DNA from: Thermofilum sp. NZ13
Lineage (GTDB): Archaea; Thermoproteota; Thermoprotei; Thermofilales; Thermofilaceae
Length of the DNA stretch: 35,107 bases
Assembly: GCA_002855745.1 (NCBI GenBank)
Contig: NDWX01000017.1
Coordinates: 1 to 35,107, forward strand
Direction: 5' to 3'
Shown here: positions 7,029-16,027 of the stretch, piece after piece
Layout of the letters: every line of letters begins with the position of its first letter
How positions within the stretch are numbered: position 1 is the stretch's first letter
Notes under the pieces: generated by a model
Database searches by the model: none
The model's input: only the letters and a program-made list of their open reading frames with translations
Told to the model about the DNA's origin: nothing
Position numbers and translations under genes: made by a program

Positions 7029-8273
7029 TTAGGCTTCAAGCACGTACCTAACTGCGTCTTCGCTGACGCCTATCGAGCGTAGTATTCGCTGCGCTAGTTC
7101 TTTATTGTAGGAATTTATAACCCTTAGATAGGGGAGAAACTCTGTCGCGAAAGTCGCTGTTGAAACGTGGAGTTTTTTAGCCGCTGCGCGAGCTACCTCG
7201 GTGAATTTCTCACGCTTGGTTTTATAACGAGAGAGAATTCTAAGCTTTTCGGGAAAGCTGTACTTGACGAATTTGAAGGGAGGTCTTTCTCGCGAGCTGG
7301 CCACGCCAGCAGTCATCAGCTCCAGTACGTATGGTAGTAAAGCCCACATCTGCTCTCGCTTCATCCGAGCAAGATAGATATCTGCTAGCGAAAGTGCATC
7401 GTAAGCATCAGCGATGGCAGTGTAGCTGGGTGTATACTGGGCAATTATGTTTTCGCTGAGCCACTGGATTAGCATCTCATAGTCAAGTGACGGCAACCGT
7501 GTTACGGATAGAGCCTGCTCAGGAGTCTTAGCCGTCAAGACGGTCCTGACTATTTCGAACATATTCTCTTGTTCTGCCCTTTCACCTAGAATTTGTAGAT
7601 CAGCTAGGCTTACAGATTTACGTCCCATCGCAATGGTCTGAAGATCGTTGATAGCCGCGCGAAGATCCCCTTTGGCATTATCCGCTATAGCGGATAAGAC
7701 CTCGCGATCACACTGAGTGCCCTCTCGCGAGCATATTTCCTCCAGGACCCTGATTATCTCACGCTTACCGATTTTCTTGAATTCGATGAGCTTGCAAGCC
7801 TCGCGGAGATCTTTAAGCTTGGGATCCCACGGGTCATTTGCCGTAAGAACCACCGGATACCGAGTTTTATTGATCAGATCTAGGATAGCATCCAAACCAC
7901 CCACATCCTCGCGGGTCCACACCCCGTCAACTTCATCGATGAGCACTATTTTACCGGAGTATCCATATAGAGAGCCCGACCCGATTGCCGGGAAAACCCT
8001 GCTCTGAATAGCTTCCCTGGATCTAACGTCGCTGGCGTTTATCTCGATGAGCTCCCACCTGTACTCGGAGGCTGTTGCGTAGACGATGCTTGTTTTACCG
8101 CACCCTGGAGGCCCGTAGAGTAGAGCGGCTTTGTGCGTGGGTTTCCCACGTATCCAAGAATTCAACCATGCTATGTATTCCTTCTTGGCCTCCTCGTTCC
8201 CAACGACATCCTGTATTCTCTTAGGCCTGTATTTTTCAACCCAGGGTACGAACTTCACCGCAGAGCTCATCAC
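7029..8273 (-). CDS. rfcL: Replication factor C large subunit
   Basis: A 414-residue AAA+ clamp-loader subunit that opens PCNA with RfcS. It begins FVPWVEKYRPKRIQDVVGN, has Walker A GPPGCGKT (54-61) and Walker B IVLIDEVDG, and the sensor region LTANDPWDPKLKDLR typical of the large subunit. The expected RFC-L collar domain follows. It is slightly short for the family and lacks an obvious long charged C-terminal tail or PIP-box. Its ATG overlaps the rfcS stop by four bases, so the two subunits are translationally coupled. Confidence 0.95.
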   Translation of the reverse strand: MMSSAVKFVPWVEKYRPKRIQDVVGNEEAKKEYIAWLNSWIRGKPTHKAALLYGPPGCGKTSIVYATASEYRWELIEINASDVRSREAIQSRVFPAIGSGSLYGYSGKIVLIDEVDGVWTREDVGGLDAILDLINKTRYPVVLTANDPWDPKLKDLREACKLIEFKKIGKREIIRVLEEICSREGTQCDREVLSAIADNAKGDLRAAINDLQTIAMGRKSVSLADLQILGERAEQENMFEIVRTVLTAKTPEQALSVTRLPSLDYEMLIQWLSENIIAQYTPSYTAIADAYDALSLADIYLARMKREQMWALLPYVLELMTAGVASSRERPPFKFVKYSFPEKLRILSRYKTKREKFTEVARAAAKKLHVSTATFATEFLPYLRVINSYNKELAQRILRSIGVSEDAVRYVLEA

Positions 8274-9259
8274 TTTCCGCCTACGGGTTGCCTCTGGGCT
8301 GCTAGAGCCAGTTTAGATAGAAGGGCCATAAGCTGGATTTCGTCGTCTGATCCTTCAACAATGCGGTAGTTGGCCTCCGCGACGAGAGAAATTAGTTCTG
8401 CGAGAGTTACGGTGTCGAGCTTAACGGACTTTTTCACCGAAAAGATTTCCCTATGTATGAAGCGCACGATGTCTAGGCCCGAGAGACCGTAGTTATAGAG
8501 CAGTACTCTCAACTTTTCCCGTGCTTTTAAGAGGTCGCCAGCTAAGGCGCTTTGAATCATTTCTTCCACCTCCCGCGGCCTAACTTTTCCTAGGGCCGCA
8601 TACACAACTTCAGCGGTGACGTTTCTCGTTATTGCTGATGCGGCTTGAAGTGTGTTTATAGCCTTCCTCAGATCGCCCTGCGCTTCCTCCCAGATAACAT
8701 CTAATGCTTCGTCGTCGACGTTTACCCCTTCCTGAGAGGCGATCCACTTGAGCCTCTCGATGGCCGCCCCCTTCGGCAACGGCTGGAAGCGGAAGACGGC
8801 GCAGCGTGACTGTATAGGCTCAATTATCTTAGAAACATAGTTTGCAATCAAAATGAACCTGGTATTTCTGCTGAAGAGCTCCATAGTCCTCCTTAAGGCT
8901 TGTTGAGCGTCACCCGTCATGTTATCGGCTTCGTCTAGAATCACTAGCTTAAAGGGGACGTCGCCTATAGGCAAAGTTCTGGCATAGTCCTTTATGCGGC
9001 TTCTTATAACGTCTATCCCACGCTCATCGCTGGCGTTTAACTCGAGAGTGTTGTCTCGCCAATTCTCCCCGTAAAGGTCACGGGCTAGCGCTAGGGCTGC
9101 CGTTGTTTTCCCAGTACCCGGGGGACCCGCAAAGAGAAGGTGGGGGAGGCTCCTGGTCTTCACAAACTCTTTAAGACGTCGCACGATTTCTTCCTGGTCA
9201 ACTATTTCATCGAGAGAGCGTGGCCTGTATTTTTCGACCCAAACTTCAACTTCAGACAT
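8270..9259 (-). CDS. rfcS: Replication factor C small subunit
   Basis: A 329-residue AAA+ clamp-loader subunit with MSEVEVWVEKYRPRSLDEIV at its start, Walker A GPPGTGKT (45-52), Walker B VILDEADNM and the SRC box IQSRCAVFRF that supplies the arginine finger. The frame extends six codons upstream to 9277, but a TATA-like CTTTAATTCC (minus strand, 9292-9301) places the transcription start near 9271, so the ATG at 9259 is preferred. It lies 57 bases after rps7 and overlaps rfcL by four bases. Confidence 0.95.
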   Translation of the reverse strand: MSEVEVWVEKYRPRSLDEIVDQEEIVRRLKEFVKTRSLPHLLFAGPPGTGKTTAALALARDLYGENWRDNTLELNASDERGIDVIRSRIKDYARTLPIGDVPFKLVILDEADNMTGDAQQALRRTMELFSRNTRFILIANYVSKIIEPIQSRCAVFRFQPLPKGAAIERLKWIASQEGVNVDDEALDVIWEEAQGDLRKAINTLQAASAITRNVTAEVVYAALGKVRPREVEEMIQSALAGDLLKAREKLRVLLYNYGLSGLDIVRFIHREIFSVKKSVKLDTVTLAELISLVAEANYRIVEGSDDEIQLMALLSKLALAAQRQPVGGK

Positions 9260-9316
9260 TTCTGAACCCAAAACCATCGAAGGGTATCTGGGAATTAAAG
9301 CTAATGGGTAGAAATA

Positions 9317-9925
9317 CTACCTTGAGGCTAGGGCTATCCTCTCTATCTCCTCCTTCTTTCTTAAAGCGTAACTGTTGGCATCACCGTATGCAGCCGCTAC
9401 AATCTCGTCCGCTAGGCACTCCTCGATCGTCTTGGGGTTGTTAAAGGAGCAGGCGCGCGCACCCTCAGTGATAAACCTGAGCGCAAGGTCTACTCTCCTT
9501 TGAGGCGATACGTCCACAGATACGTGGTAGAGTATACCACCGTAGATTACGCGCGTTGTTTCTTCTCTTGGAGACGCGTTTTCGATAGCCCATACTAAGA
9601 CCTGAACAGGGTTCTTACCTGTTTTGAGCTCTATTATCTCGAATGCCCTTTTAACTATATTTAATGCCAGCATTTTCTTCCCGGCATTCCTACCAGGTCT
9701 CATCAGCTCGTTTGCAAGCCTCTCCACGATGGACACGTTTGCTTTACCAAAACGATGCTTAGCGTGTCTCCCCTCTGAATGGGGGGCGAGTACAGGCTTT
9801 AGCGAAATGTATCTTTGCAGGCTCTGATCTCTAATTTCGACCTCTGAGACGCTCCACTTCCCGAACAGCTTGATTTCCTCACCGCTAAGAGTCTTAAGGA
9901 CTGCTCCTTGAGTCTCCTGAGACAT
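9317..9925 (-). CDS. rps7: 30S ribosomal protein S7 (uS7)
   Basis: A 202-residue uS7 of the small-subunit head. Family blocks are [48 protein letters not shown] and [14 protein letters not shown], ending with [30 protein letters not shown] 9934 is open, but the TATA box at 9953-9960 implies a start near 9931, so ATG 9925 is preferred. In many archaea rps7 follows rps12; here it is separated and heads a unit with rfcS-rfcL. Confidence 0.96.
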   Translation of the reverse strand: MSQETQGAVLKTLSGEEIKLFGKWSVSEVEIRDQSLQRYISLKPVLAPHSEGRHAKHRFGKANVSIVERLANELMRPGRNAGKKMLALNIVKRAFEIIELKTGKNPVQVLVWAIENASPREETTRVIYGGILYHVSVDVSPQRRVDLALRFITEGARACSFNNPKTIEECLADEIVAAAYGDANSYALRKKEEIERIALASR

Positions 9926-9952
9926 ACCGCTCAATTTCCCGATCGCAGTAGA

Positions 9953-9960
9953 GTATAAAT
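9953..9960 (-). promoter_or_regulatory. TATA box of rps7
   Basis: On the minus strand, ATTTATAC preceded by AAAAGT lies about 30 bases before the rps7 ATG, overlapping the region just upstream of the rtcB 3' end. Confidence 0.65.
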
Positions 9961-9964
9961 ACTT

Positions 9965-11413
9965 TTAGCCTTTCACCACTGCTATTGGAACCATTCTGAC
10001 AATCTTCTTAGCTATCCCAACCGCGTCGGCTACCATTACTACCCTATCCACGTCTTTGTATGCATCCGGAGCTTCTTCCGCGACAACAGCTAAACTAGCC
10101 GCTCTCACCACGATGCCTCTGCTTTCCAACTCGTTCTTTATCTCCTGACCCCTCACGCTCCGCCTAGCCTCTGCTCTGCTCTGCATTCTCCCTGCTCCAT
10201 GCGGGGAAGACCCGAAGGTAAGCTCCATGGCTTTCTGAGTCCCGACGAGAATATAGCTCGCTGTTCCCATTGAACCCGGGATGAGTACAGGTTGCCCAAT
10301 GCCTCTGTAATCAGCAGGAACGTCGGGATGACCTGGCGGGAAGGCCCGAGTGGCCCCCTTCCTGTGCACGTACACCTTCACACGCTTACCGTCTACCACA
10401 TGTTCTTCGAGTTTCGCTATATTGTGAGCAACGTCGTATATTATCTGTAAGTCCAAGGCATCTGGGTCTTTCTTGAAGACTGTACGGAAGCTCTCCCTAA
10501 CCCAGTGGGTGATGACTTGCCTGTTTGTCCATGCAAAATTCGCAGCTGCTTTCATGGCAGCGAAGTACCGCTGGGCTTCCTCGCTAGTCGCTGGAACCGA
10601 TACGAGCTCACGGTCTGGGAGAGGCATCTTGTACTTGTGAACAAGCCGCTCCATAATTTTCAAGTAGTCGCTGGCAACTTGGTGTCCAAGACCCCTGCTT
10701 CCGGTGTGTATCATAACCGTTACTTGTCCCTCTCTCTCAATACCTAGCACTTTGGCTACTTGAGGATCGTATATTTTGTCGACTTTTTGAACTTCTAGGA
10801 AGTGGTTTCCACTCCCGAGCGTACCAAGCTGATTTCTACCCCTCTGCTTTGCCTCCCTTGACACCGCGCTCGAGTCGGCGCCTTCCATACGCCCGCGCTC
10901 TTCTATGTGATCTGCGTCTTCCTTCCACCCATACCCGTGTGAGATCGCCCACTCTACACCCTCCTCCAGAACCCTGTCTAGCTCGTTAAAGCTTAACTCC
11001 AGTCCACTTGTGCTTCCGAGACCTGAGGGTACCTTTCTGAAAAGCGTCTCGGCGAGCTCCTTCAGCTTTGGCCTAACCTCTGACTCTGTTAGATTCGTCC
11101 TGAGAACCCGTACACCGCAGTTGATGTCGTAGCCAACGCCTCCCGGACTGAGAACACCCTCTTCGGCATCGAAGGCGGCAACCCCTCCTATCGGAAAACC
11201 GTAGCCCTGGTGACCATCAGGGAGCACTATAGAGTACTTGTAGATACCTGGCAGGAAGGCGACGTTTGCTACCTGTTCTAACGTAAGATCGTCTTTCATC
11301 TTAGCAAGCAAAACATCATCCGCAATAACTAATCCTGGAACTCTCATACCTGGTTTGTACTTTTGAGGGATCTCCCACATGTACTCTGTAATTTTTCTCA
11401 GAGGTGGAACCAT
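9965..11413 (-). CDS. rtcB: tRNA-splicing ligase RtcB
   Basis: A 482-residue full-length RtcB, which joins tRNA exons (2',3'-cyclic phosphate to 5'-OH) using GTP and Mn2+. Visible motifs are PDGHQGYGFPIGGVAA, the metal-binding GYDINCGVR (Asp96, Cys99), LGSGNHFLEVQ, MIHTGSRGLGHQV and SSPHGAGRMQSR, whose His (around residue 405) would carry GMP. There is no intein. It is divergent from a small winged-helix regulator, beyond which lies archease, the RtcB activator. The substrates are evident: all five tRNAs in this window contain introns, and the tbp transcript may be another. Confidence 0.96.
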   Translation of the reverse strand: MVPPLRKITEYMWEIPQKYKPGMRVPGLVIADDVLLAKMKDDLTLEQVANVAFLPGIYKYSIVLPDGHQGYGFPIGGVAAFDAEEGVLSPGGVGYDINCGVRVLRTNLTESEVRPKLKELAETLFRKVPSGLGSTSGLELSFNELDRVLEEGVEWAISHGYGWKEDADHIEERGRMEGADSSAVSREAKQRGRNQLGTLGSGNHFLEVQKVDKIYDPQVAKVLGIEREGQVTVMIHTGSRGLGHQVASDYLKIMERLVHKYKMPLPDRELVSVPATSEEAQRYFAAMKAAANFAWTNRQVITHWVRESFRTVFKKDPDALDLQIIYDVAHNIAKLEEHVVDGKRVKVYVHRKGATRAFPPGHPDVPADYRGIGQPVLIPGSMGTASYILVGTQKAMELTFGSSPHGAGRMQSRAEARRSVRGQEIKNELESRGIVVRAASLAVVAEEAPDAYKDVDRVVMVADAVGIAKKIVRMVPIAVVKG

Positions 11414-11474
11414 AGATGCTTATCCCATTAAATTGTCTGCACAACACAGAAAGAAAAACTTTATTATGCTCTAG

Positions 11475-11499
11475 TGATAAGGTTATCATCTCGTGATAA
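11475..11499. promoter_or_regulatory. Operator-like palindrome plus third half-site in the rtcB/regulator intergenic region
   Basis: A perfect inverted repeat TGATAAGGTTATCA (11475-11488) is followed by a third half-site TGATAA (11494-11499) overlapping the GTG start of the winged-helix gene. An AT-rich CTTTATTATG (11459-11468) can be read as a TATA box in both directions. The palindrome therefore sits between the TATA box and start of the regulator gene and just upstream of the rtcB promoter. An autoregulatory site is the natural reading. Confidence 0.6.
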
Positions 11500-11879
11500 G
11501 AATTTTCATTGAGCGTAGCGTGACACCAGATGAGCTCATTCAACCCGGTATTGTCACGTATAAGTTGAGGAAGGCGTACCTAGAGTATGAGGAGGAAGGC
11601 GAAGAGCCCAGTATTTACATACGTGAAGAAATCTCGGCAGAGACCGCAAGAAAGCTATTGAGCAAGAAGATGATAGAGATTTTAAAAACCCTATCTTCAG
11701 AACGCGAGTACAATATTTCAAAGCTTTCAGAGTTGTTACATAGATCTCCGTCTAACGTTCACAGAGACCTTGCATTCCTCAAAAAACACAAACTTCTCAC
11801 ATTCATTGACAGAGGGCGTGAAAAAATACCCATTTTACTTCTAAAAAGAGTGGTCGTTGAAGTCAGGGATGGGAGCTAA
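11493..11879 (+). CDS. Small winged helix-turn-helix transcriptional regulator (ArsR-like)
   Basis: A 128-residue protein. Residues about 60-110 form a winged helix: MIEILKTLSSEREYNISKL, then SELLHRSPSNVHRDLAFLKK (recognition helix) and a wing at LTFIDRGREKIPILL. The N-terminal 55 residues are acidic and beta-rich with no family I recognise. GTG 11493 is chosen because it immediately follows the expected transcription start for the AT-rich box at 11459-11468. It sits between rtcB (divergent) and archease (convergent, four-base overlap), which suggests control of RNA-repair or splicing genes. The effector is unknown. Confidence 0.75.
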   Translation: MIRIFIERSVTPDELIQPGIVTYKLRKAYLEYEEEGEEPSIYIREEISAETARKLLSKKMIEILKTLSSEREYNISKLSELLHRSPSNVHRDLAFLKKHKLLTFIDRGREKIPILLLKRVVVEVRDGS

Positions 11880-12304
11880 ATATCTACTACGTACTGCACA
11901 TACCACTTACCTCCCTCTGTCCAGATTCTCATTAAATGGTATGTCGCAGCCTTAATAAGAACTCGTGACTCGTGCTTCTCCATGTTAAACCTTTCACCAA
12001 CCAGAATAGCCGTAACCCGCAAAGTATCTCCTTCTTGATTGTAGACCACATTTTCGACCTTCGAGGCAATGAATGCCTCTTCATCGAAGAGAATTATTAA
12101 CCTCTCAATGAGGTTGTATAGCATACTTTCCGGATCGAAACCCTCGGCGTTAACCTCCCTTCGCTCTACCTGGGCGATTCTACTCGTATCCGTCATTACC
12201 TCGTAGAAACCTAGTATTGCGTACGCCAAAGCCTCCTCTAACGTGGACCCCCATGCTCTGACCAGCACATCTGCAGTGTGCGGGAGAATCTCAAAGCCCC
12301 CCAT
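11876..12304 (-). CDS. Archease, activator of RtcB
   Basis: A 142-residue archease, the chaperone-like cofactor that speeds guanylation and turnover of RtcB. Characteristic segments are FEILPHTADVLVRAWG at the N-terminus, FDPESMLYNLIERLIILFDEE in the middle and VLIKAATYH near the end, with acidic residues for metal binding. It overlaps idi2 by 14 bases on the same strand and is convergent with the winged-helix gene. Location near rtcB agrees with their shared function, although the two are not in one transcription unit. Confidence 0.93.
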   Translation of the reverse strand: MGGFEILPHTADVLVRAWGSTLEEALAYAILGFYEVMTDTSRIAQVERREVNAEGFDPESMLYNLIERLIILFDEEAFIASKVENVVYNQEGDTLRVTAILVGERFNMEKHESRVLIKAATYHLMRIWTEGGKWYVQYVVDI

Positions 12305-13406
12305 GATCTAAACCCCCGAGCCGCAACTTCCTCTGCTTCATCCACACTAAAAGTTCACCCGAGATAACAACCGGCGCTTCACGTAGCTCGCTTAGGTTGG
12401 TGCTTCCAGTGAGGAAAACCGCTATTTTTAGCTCCTTTATTACCTGCTCTAGGAATTTCTCCGCCCTGGAAATCCCGCCCTCGTATAGCTCCCTAAGCAA
12501 CGGCCTTGCTATCCCCGCGAAGTCTGCTCCAAGCCTAATAGCTTTGGCGACGTCCACGCCACTCCTCACACCTCCAGTCGCTATGAGTAACGCGTCAGGA
12601 AAAACCTCCCTAACCTCCAATATACTAGCAGCTGTCGGTATGCCCCAGTCAGCGAAGGTTTTTGCCACGCGCTCAAGAACGTCTAAACCCCCTAAACGCG
12701 CCCGTAATCCTTCAATTACTGCGAAAGACGTCCCCCCAGCACCTCCAACGTCCAATCCCCTGATCTTTATTCCACGTAGCGCGCTCGCAGACTCCCTGGA
12801 GAGCCCTTCCCCCGTTTGTTTTATGATCACCGGCACAGGCGACTCCTCGACGAACTCTTTAAGCTTGCTCAGGAAACCGCTGAAGTCGGGTTCTCCTTCA
12901 GGTTGTAAAGCTTCCTGAAGCGGGTTTAGGTGTACGGCAACAGCGTCTGCGCGGATCATCTCGACCAAGCGTAGCACGTCTTCCCGCTTAACTCCTCTTG
13001 CGACCTGACTCTGACCTATGTTGGCGATCACCGGTACATCGGGAGCCGCTTCCCTAACAACAGAGAAAGTGTGTGAGACGGCCGGGTCCTCTAATGCTGC
13101 TCTTTGACTTCCCACCCCAATAGGTATTCTAAACTTCTGTGCGAGCTTAGCAAGCGCTTCGTTTATGGTCTTGGCAAGCTCCGTGCCGCCTGTCATGCCG
13201 CTTATGACCAACGGTGCGTTTACCCTGTATCCTAGGAAATCCGATGAAATGTCAACGCTACTCAGCGATGAGCTAAGCACTGATTGGTGGACAAATTTCA
13301 CATACTCAAACCAAGAGCTGGTCCGTGACGACACATCCTCCTTAACAGAAAGTATTATGTGGCTATCCTTGCGCGACGAGGTCCTGAACTCCAAGTAAAC
13401 CCCCAT
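12291..13406 (-). CDS. fni: Type 2 isopentenyl-diphosphate delta-isomerase (FMN-dependent)
   Basis: A 371-residue FMN/NADPH-dependent enzyme that interconverts IPP and DMAPP for archaeal isoprenoid lipids. Segments of the TIM-barrel family are APLVISGMTGGTELAKTIN, GVGSQRAALEDP, VIANIGQSQV, HLNPLQEALQPEGE, DVGGAGGTSFAVIE and the FMN-phosphate loop ATGGVRSGVDVAKAIRLGAD. Length is normal. It is followed by archease with a short overlap. MEMO1 lies 232 bases upstream, an arrangement near rps2 known in several Thermoproteota. Confidence 0.95.
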   Translation of the reverse strand: MGVYLEFRTSSRKDSHIILSVKEDVSSRTSSWFEYVKFVHQSVLSSSLSSVDISSDFLGYRVNAPLVISGMTGGTELAKTINEALAKLAQKFRIPIGVGSQRAALEDPAVSHTFSVVREAAPDVPVIANIGQSQVARGVKREDVLRLVEMIRADAVAVHLNPLQEALQPEGEPDFSGFLSKLKEFVEESPVPVIIKQTGEGLSRESASALRGIKIRGLDVGGAGGTSFAVIEGLRARLGGLDVLERVAKTFADWGIPTAASILEVREVFPDALLIATGGVRSGVDVAKAIRLGADFAGIARPLLRELYEGGISRAEKFLEQVIKELKIAVFLTGSTNLSELREAPVVISGELLVWMKQRKLRLGGLDHGGL

Positions 13407-13445
13407 AACTTGTCACGGTGATAAATTTGAATTTTCCCACTCATA

Positions 13446-13512
13446 TGCTAGATGCGCCCGGTAGTAGCCGACTCGCACTACTAGGCTTCGACCTAGAGGG
13501 GGCGGTCTATGA
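13446..13512 (+). other. Small hairpin-rich intergenic segment (element D)
   Basis: The 232-base gap between idi2 and MEMO1 contains a short foldable stretch: CGCCC near 13456 can pair with GGGCG near 13500, enclosing TAGTAG/CTACTA and a CTAGG-CTTCGA-CCTAG hairpin. CATATG lies just upstream. TCGCAC and CTTCGACC recur in element C, but this is too short to claim homology. A further hairpin AGGCAT/ATGCCT occurs at about 13545-13566. No gene is supported here. Confidence 0.25.
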
Positions 13513-13638
13513 CTGTATCAAGTAGAAAATGTTTGAAGACGAGGCAGGCATTAAGAGTTGATGCCTTTAGCGAGACAAGAGACTGTGAGAAAACACGTAG
13601 GAGCTCTGTTAACTGATCCTAGAGCATGTAGTCGCGAG

Positions 13639-14493
13639 CTATCTGGAAAAAGAGATGGAGGCATAAGCAACGACCTCGCTTTTATCTCCTGTGACGTCGC
13701 CGCTATCAGCGTATTTAAGAAGCCTTACGTTGGTGAACCCCGTTAGTTTAGCAACCTCCATAGCTGTCATGACGGGGCCGTAGCCGCACATGGATATGTC
13801 CTCTTCGATCACTACAGAGTAAAGCCCGTCGAGATCCAGTGACCTTATTTTCTCGATTGCAAGCTTATCCTTTTTCTCAGCAACACTCGCCTCTACGTAG
13901 TGACTCATGTCAGAACTGGCTACGATGTAGAACCGCACCCCGTGTTCCTGCATTACGCTCACGATCGCTCTGGCAACCTTTCTAGCGCCTTCAGGCGTTT
14001 GCAACATCATCGATATCGGTATGATTTTGAATCCGCTCTCAAAGATGAACTGTAGAAACGGGACCTGAACTTCTATTGAATGCTCGTACATGTGCGCGGC
14101 GAGATCAAAGCGTAGAAGGGATTCACGAGAGGCAATCTCTTTTTCCAGTTCAACGTCGATCTCTACGTCGCCTAAAGGAGTAGCCCAAACTTCGTTTTCA
14201 TCGAAAGCTACCGGTGCACCTAATGCGTGGTGGTTTGGACCAATTATTACAACCACATCAGGCTTACCGGCTTCAGCTAAAGCGTAATAACTGTGCGCGG
14301 CTACATGACCGGAGTAAATGTATCCGGCATGTGGAGATACAACTCCGATCAGGCTTCCGGAGTAAGAGCCTGGCCTTGGCGGAAGCTTACCGGGTCCTAA
14401 CCTGTGAAGAAAAGCCTGCTCTATTGCCCTCCGTAGGGAATCAGGGTCCTTTGGGTAAAAGTAACCCGCATGAGCAGGATACCTTTTAGACAT
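13639..14493 (-). CDS. MEMO1 family protein (AmmeMemoRadiSam system protein B)
   Basis: A 284-residue protein of the MEMO1 family, related to class III extradiol dioxygenases. The metal-site-like histidines are in VSPHAGYIYSGHVAAHS, VIIGPNHHALGAP and HMYEHSIEVQVPFLQF, followed by VASSDMSHYV. No AMMECR1 or radical-SAM partner is in view. The substrate of archaeal members is unknown. A TATA-like CTAAAAAGG about 30 bases upstream of ATG 14493 implies a leaderless mRNA. Closeness to rps2 and the IPP isomerase is a recurrent archaeal neighbourhood. Confidence 0.92.
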   Translation of the reverse strand: MSKRYPAHAGYFYPKDPDSLRRAIEQAFLHRLGPGKLPPRPGSYSGSLIGVVSPHAGYIYSGHVAAHSYYALAEAGKPDVVVIIGPNHHALGAPVAFDENEVWATPLGDVEIDVELEKEIASRESLLRFDLAAHMYEHSIEVQVPFLQFIFESGFKIIPISMMLQTPEGARKVARAIVSVMQEHGVRFYIVASSDMSHYVEASVAEKKDKLAIEKIRSLDLDGLYSVVIEEDISMCGYGPVMTAMEVAKLTGFTNVRLLKYADSGDVTGDKSEVVAYASISFSR

Positions 14494-14707
14494 CCTACCT
14501 TAAAGTGTGACAACGATACCTTTTTAGTTTTTCCCTTCCTTCCCGTGTTTGATCCACCTTCCCTTACTCTATATGAACCGAGGGGTGAACGAGAAAAACT
14601 TTGGGGAAAAGTTGCATAGTGTGGAACTAGTACGGGTCGCAGTGATAGGCAACTCTGCTCTATCTCGCTGAGCGGGCTTACGGTCTTCGTACGCTACTCT
14701 GCTACAA

Positions 14708-14740
14708 ACCTGGACACTTCCTGTAAAAAGTGTTCTTAAA
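14708..14740 (-). terminator. Possible terminator hairpin with T-rich tract
   Basis: GGACACTT and AAGTGTTC (about 14708-14732) can form an eight-pair stem. On the minus strand the T-rich CTTTTTAAGAACACTTTTT overlaps it. It could end transcription arriving from rps2 or from an RNA in the 14.8-15.0 kb region. Archaeal termination depends mainly on T tracts, so the hairpin may be incidental. Confidence 0.3.
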
Positions 14741-14814
14741 AAGATCGAGAGCACCAGCACTAGAAACGCAGCTTTTCACTCTAAGCTTATATGCCGAAAA
14801 CAGGAAAAACCGCG

Positions 14815-14970
14815 TAGGCAAGGGGGAGTGGTGGGGAGCCGTGAGTTCCAACTCAGCCTCTATACCCCCGCCGCGTGGGTAGCCTGCTTAATACGGGAGA
14901 CCCATGATAGCCCCTAAGGGGAGTCTTCGACGAGTAGAGGTAGTGGGCACGCTAGGCGCAGACTATCTCA
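14815..14970 (+). ncRNA. Structured intergenic RNA candidate (element B)
   Basis: The 507-base gap between MEMO1 and rps2 has no credible gene. A good TATA box (CTTATATG, 14786-14793) lies about 26 bases before the proposed 5' end. The segment folds into a long hairpin (GGGGG...CCCCC with inner TGAGTT/AACTCA) enclosed by GTAGGC/GCCTGC. Next comes a core helix GGAGAC/GTCTTC holding CCATGATAG and CCCC-TAA-GGGG. The core 14896-14963 aligns without gaps to element A (812-879) with paired substitutions in the helix. It is antisense to the downstream flank of rps2. No known family signature was found. Confidence 0.45.
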
Positions 14971-15000
14971 AACCAAGTAGAGGAGACTAGAGAAGCTTGC

Positions 15001-15654
15001 TCAGACGACTTCTCCAGTTGTGAGTATTTTGGCCTCGAAGTCGGATAATGGTACGGGAAGCTCTCCGTTGGGTGGTAAGTCCCCGCGTGCTCTGAGAACC
15101 TCTCTTGCAAGGAGCCAATAGATGAGAGCTAGAGCCTTCCTTCCACGGTTGTTCGTCGGTATGATCAGGTCGACGTTTGTGATGGGAGAATCGCTATCAC
15201 ACAGTGCTACAACAGGTATTCCCATTTTCCCCGCCTCGACTATTGCTTGCTCATCTACTCGGGGGTCGGTGACGATCATCAGATCGGCTTCGGTGTAATA
15301 GGCTAAAGCTGGGTTTGTGAATGTTCCAGGTAGAACCCTACCTAAAATCGGTTTGCAGCCCACAACCCCGCAGAACTTTCTTACAGGTCTAAAACCATAC
15401 TGGCGTCCTGACACAGCCACGATTCTGCTGGGCTCATACCGAGCGATGAAGCGGGCGGCAATCCTGATTCTCTCATCAGTTTTCTTTACATCTAGGAGAT
15501 ACAGCCCATCGGGTCTAGCAGCGTAGATGTAAGGCTCCATAAACTTGCTCTTCATCCTTGTGCCTATCCTTACACCAGCTGTCAGGTACATTTCCAGTGG
15601 TATCAGTAGCTCTCCCTCAGCTATCTTAAGCTCATCCAAGCTCACGGGCTTCAC
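15001..15654 (-). CDS. rps2: 30S ribosomal protein S2 (uS2)
   Basis: A 217-residue uS2 with [71 protein letters not shown] and [20 protein letters not shown]. The frame stays open to 15786 (261 residues) and an ATG exists at 15708. However, a TATA-like CATTTAAAAACT (minus strand, 15689-15700) lies inside that extension and predicts a start near 15668. GTG 15654 then gives the usual archaeal length. The longer forms cannot be excluded. The usual rpoN-rpoK-eno neighbours are absent. Confidence 0.93.
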   Translation of the reverse strand: MKPVSLDELKIAEGELLIPLEMYLTAGVRIGTRMKSKFMEPYIYAARPDGLYLLDVKKTDERIRIAARFIARYEPSRIVAVSGRQYGFRPVRKFCGVVGCKPILGRVLPGTFTNPALAYYTEADLMIVTDPRVDEQAIVEAGKMGIPVVALCDSDSPITNVDLIIPTNNRGRKALALIYWLLAREVLRARGDLPPNGELPVPLSDFEAKILTTGEVV

Positions 15655-16027
15655 CTCAGGGAGTGAACTATGACTCAAGGCATCGTGAGTTTTTAAATGT
15701 TTCTCCATTCTAAGATGCACTAAAACTGTGATTGTCGATTTCAGATGCAGCCGGTAAGGATAATCACCGGAGCGGCGAGCAATCACCTGTTCTCGGCACC
15801 GTCACATGGCCGTCAGCCAGGTGTCGTGCTGCATGAAGAGAAGACACTCCCACAACAATGCACACAGCAGGCTGGCTAGCGCAAGGCATCCGCAATAGGA
15901 CCTACGACGCCCCGAAGATAGGGCTTCCGACCAGTAATGGAGTGAAGTTGCTAGCTGCTTCCTAAGGCGTGCATCTGGTTTATAAGCGAAAAGTAAATTA
16001 GACCCAGTGTAAATCCACCTAACGCTA
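15655..16027. other. Intergenic stretch upstream of rps2 without a supported gene
   Basis: If rps2 starts at 15654, about 370 bases lie before tRNA-Val. They include the presumed rps2 promoter (15689-15700) and several small potential hairpins, such as CACC...GGTG near 15797-15827, GTGTC...GACAC, and GCCC-CGAAGATA-GGGC near 15908. I see no complete C/D or H/ACA signature and no convincing similarity to elements A-C. Confidence 0.3.

Noticed and set aside
9965-11413. Intein in RtcB or in the polymerase subunits
   Set aside because: All lengths match intein-free family members, and no intein splice motifs interrupt the conserved blocks.
13558-13746. 62-residue plus-strand open frame after idi2
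   Set aside because: It runs antisense into MEMO1, has no recognisable motif and no promoter or ribosome-binding site.
14881-14925. ACCCATGATA in elements A and B as a tRNA-Met anticodon loop
   Set aside because: Position 33 would be C instead of T, and there is no T-arm or matching acceptor stem.
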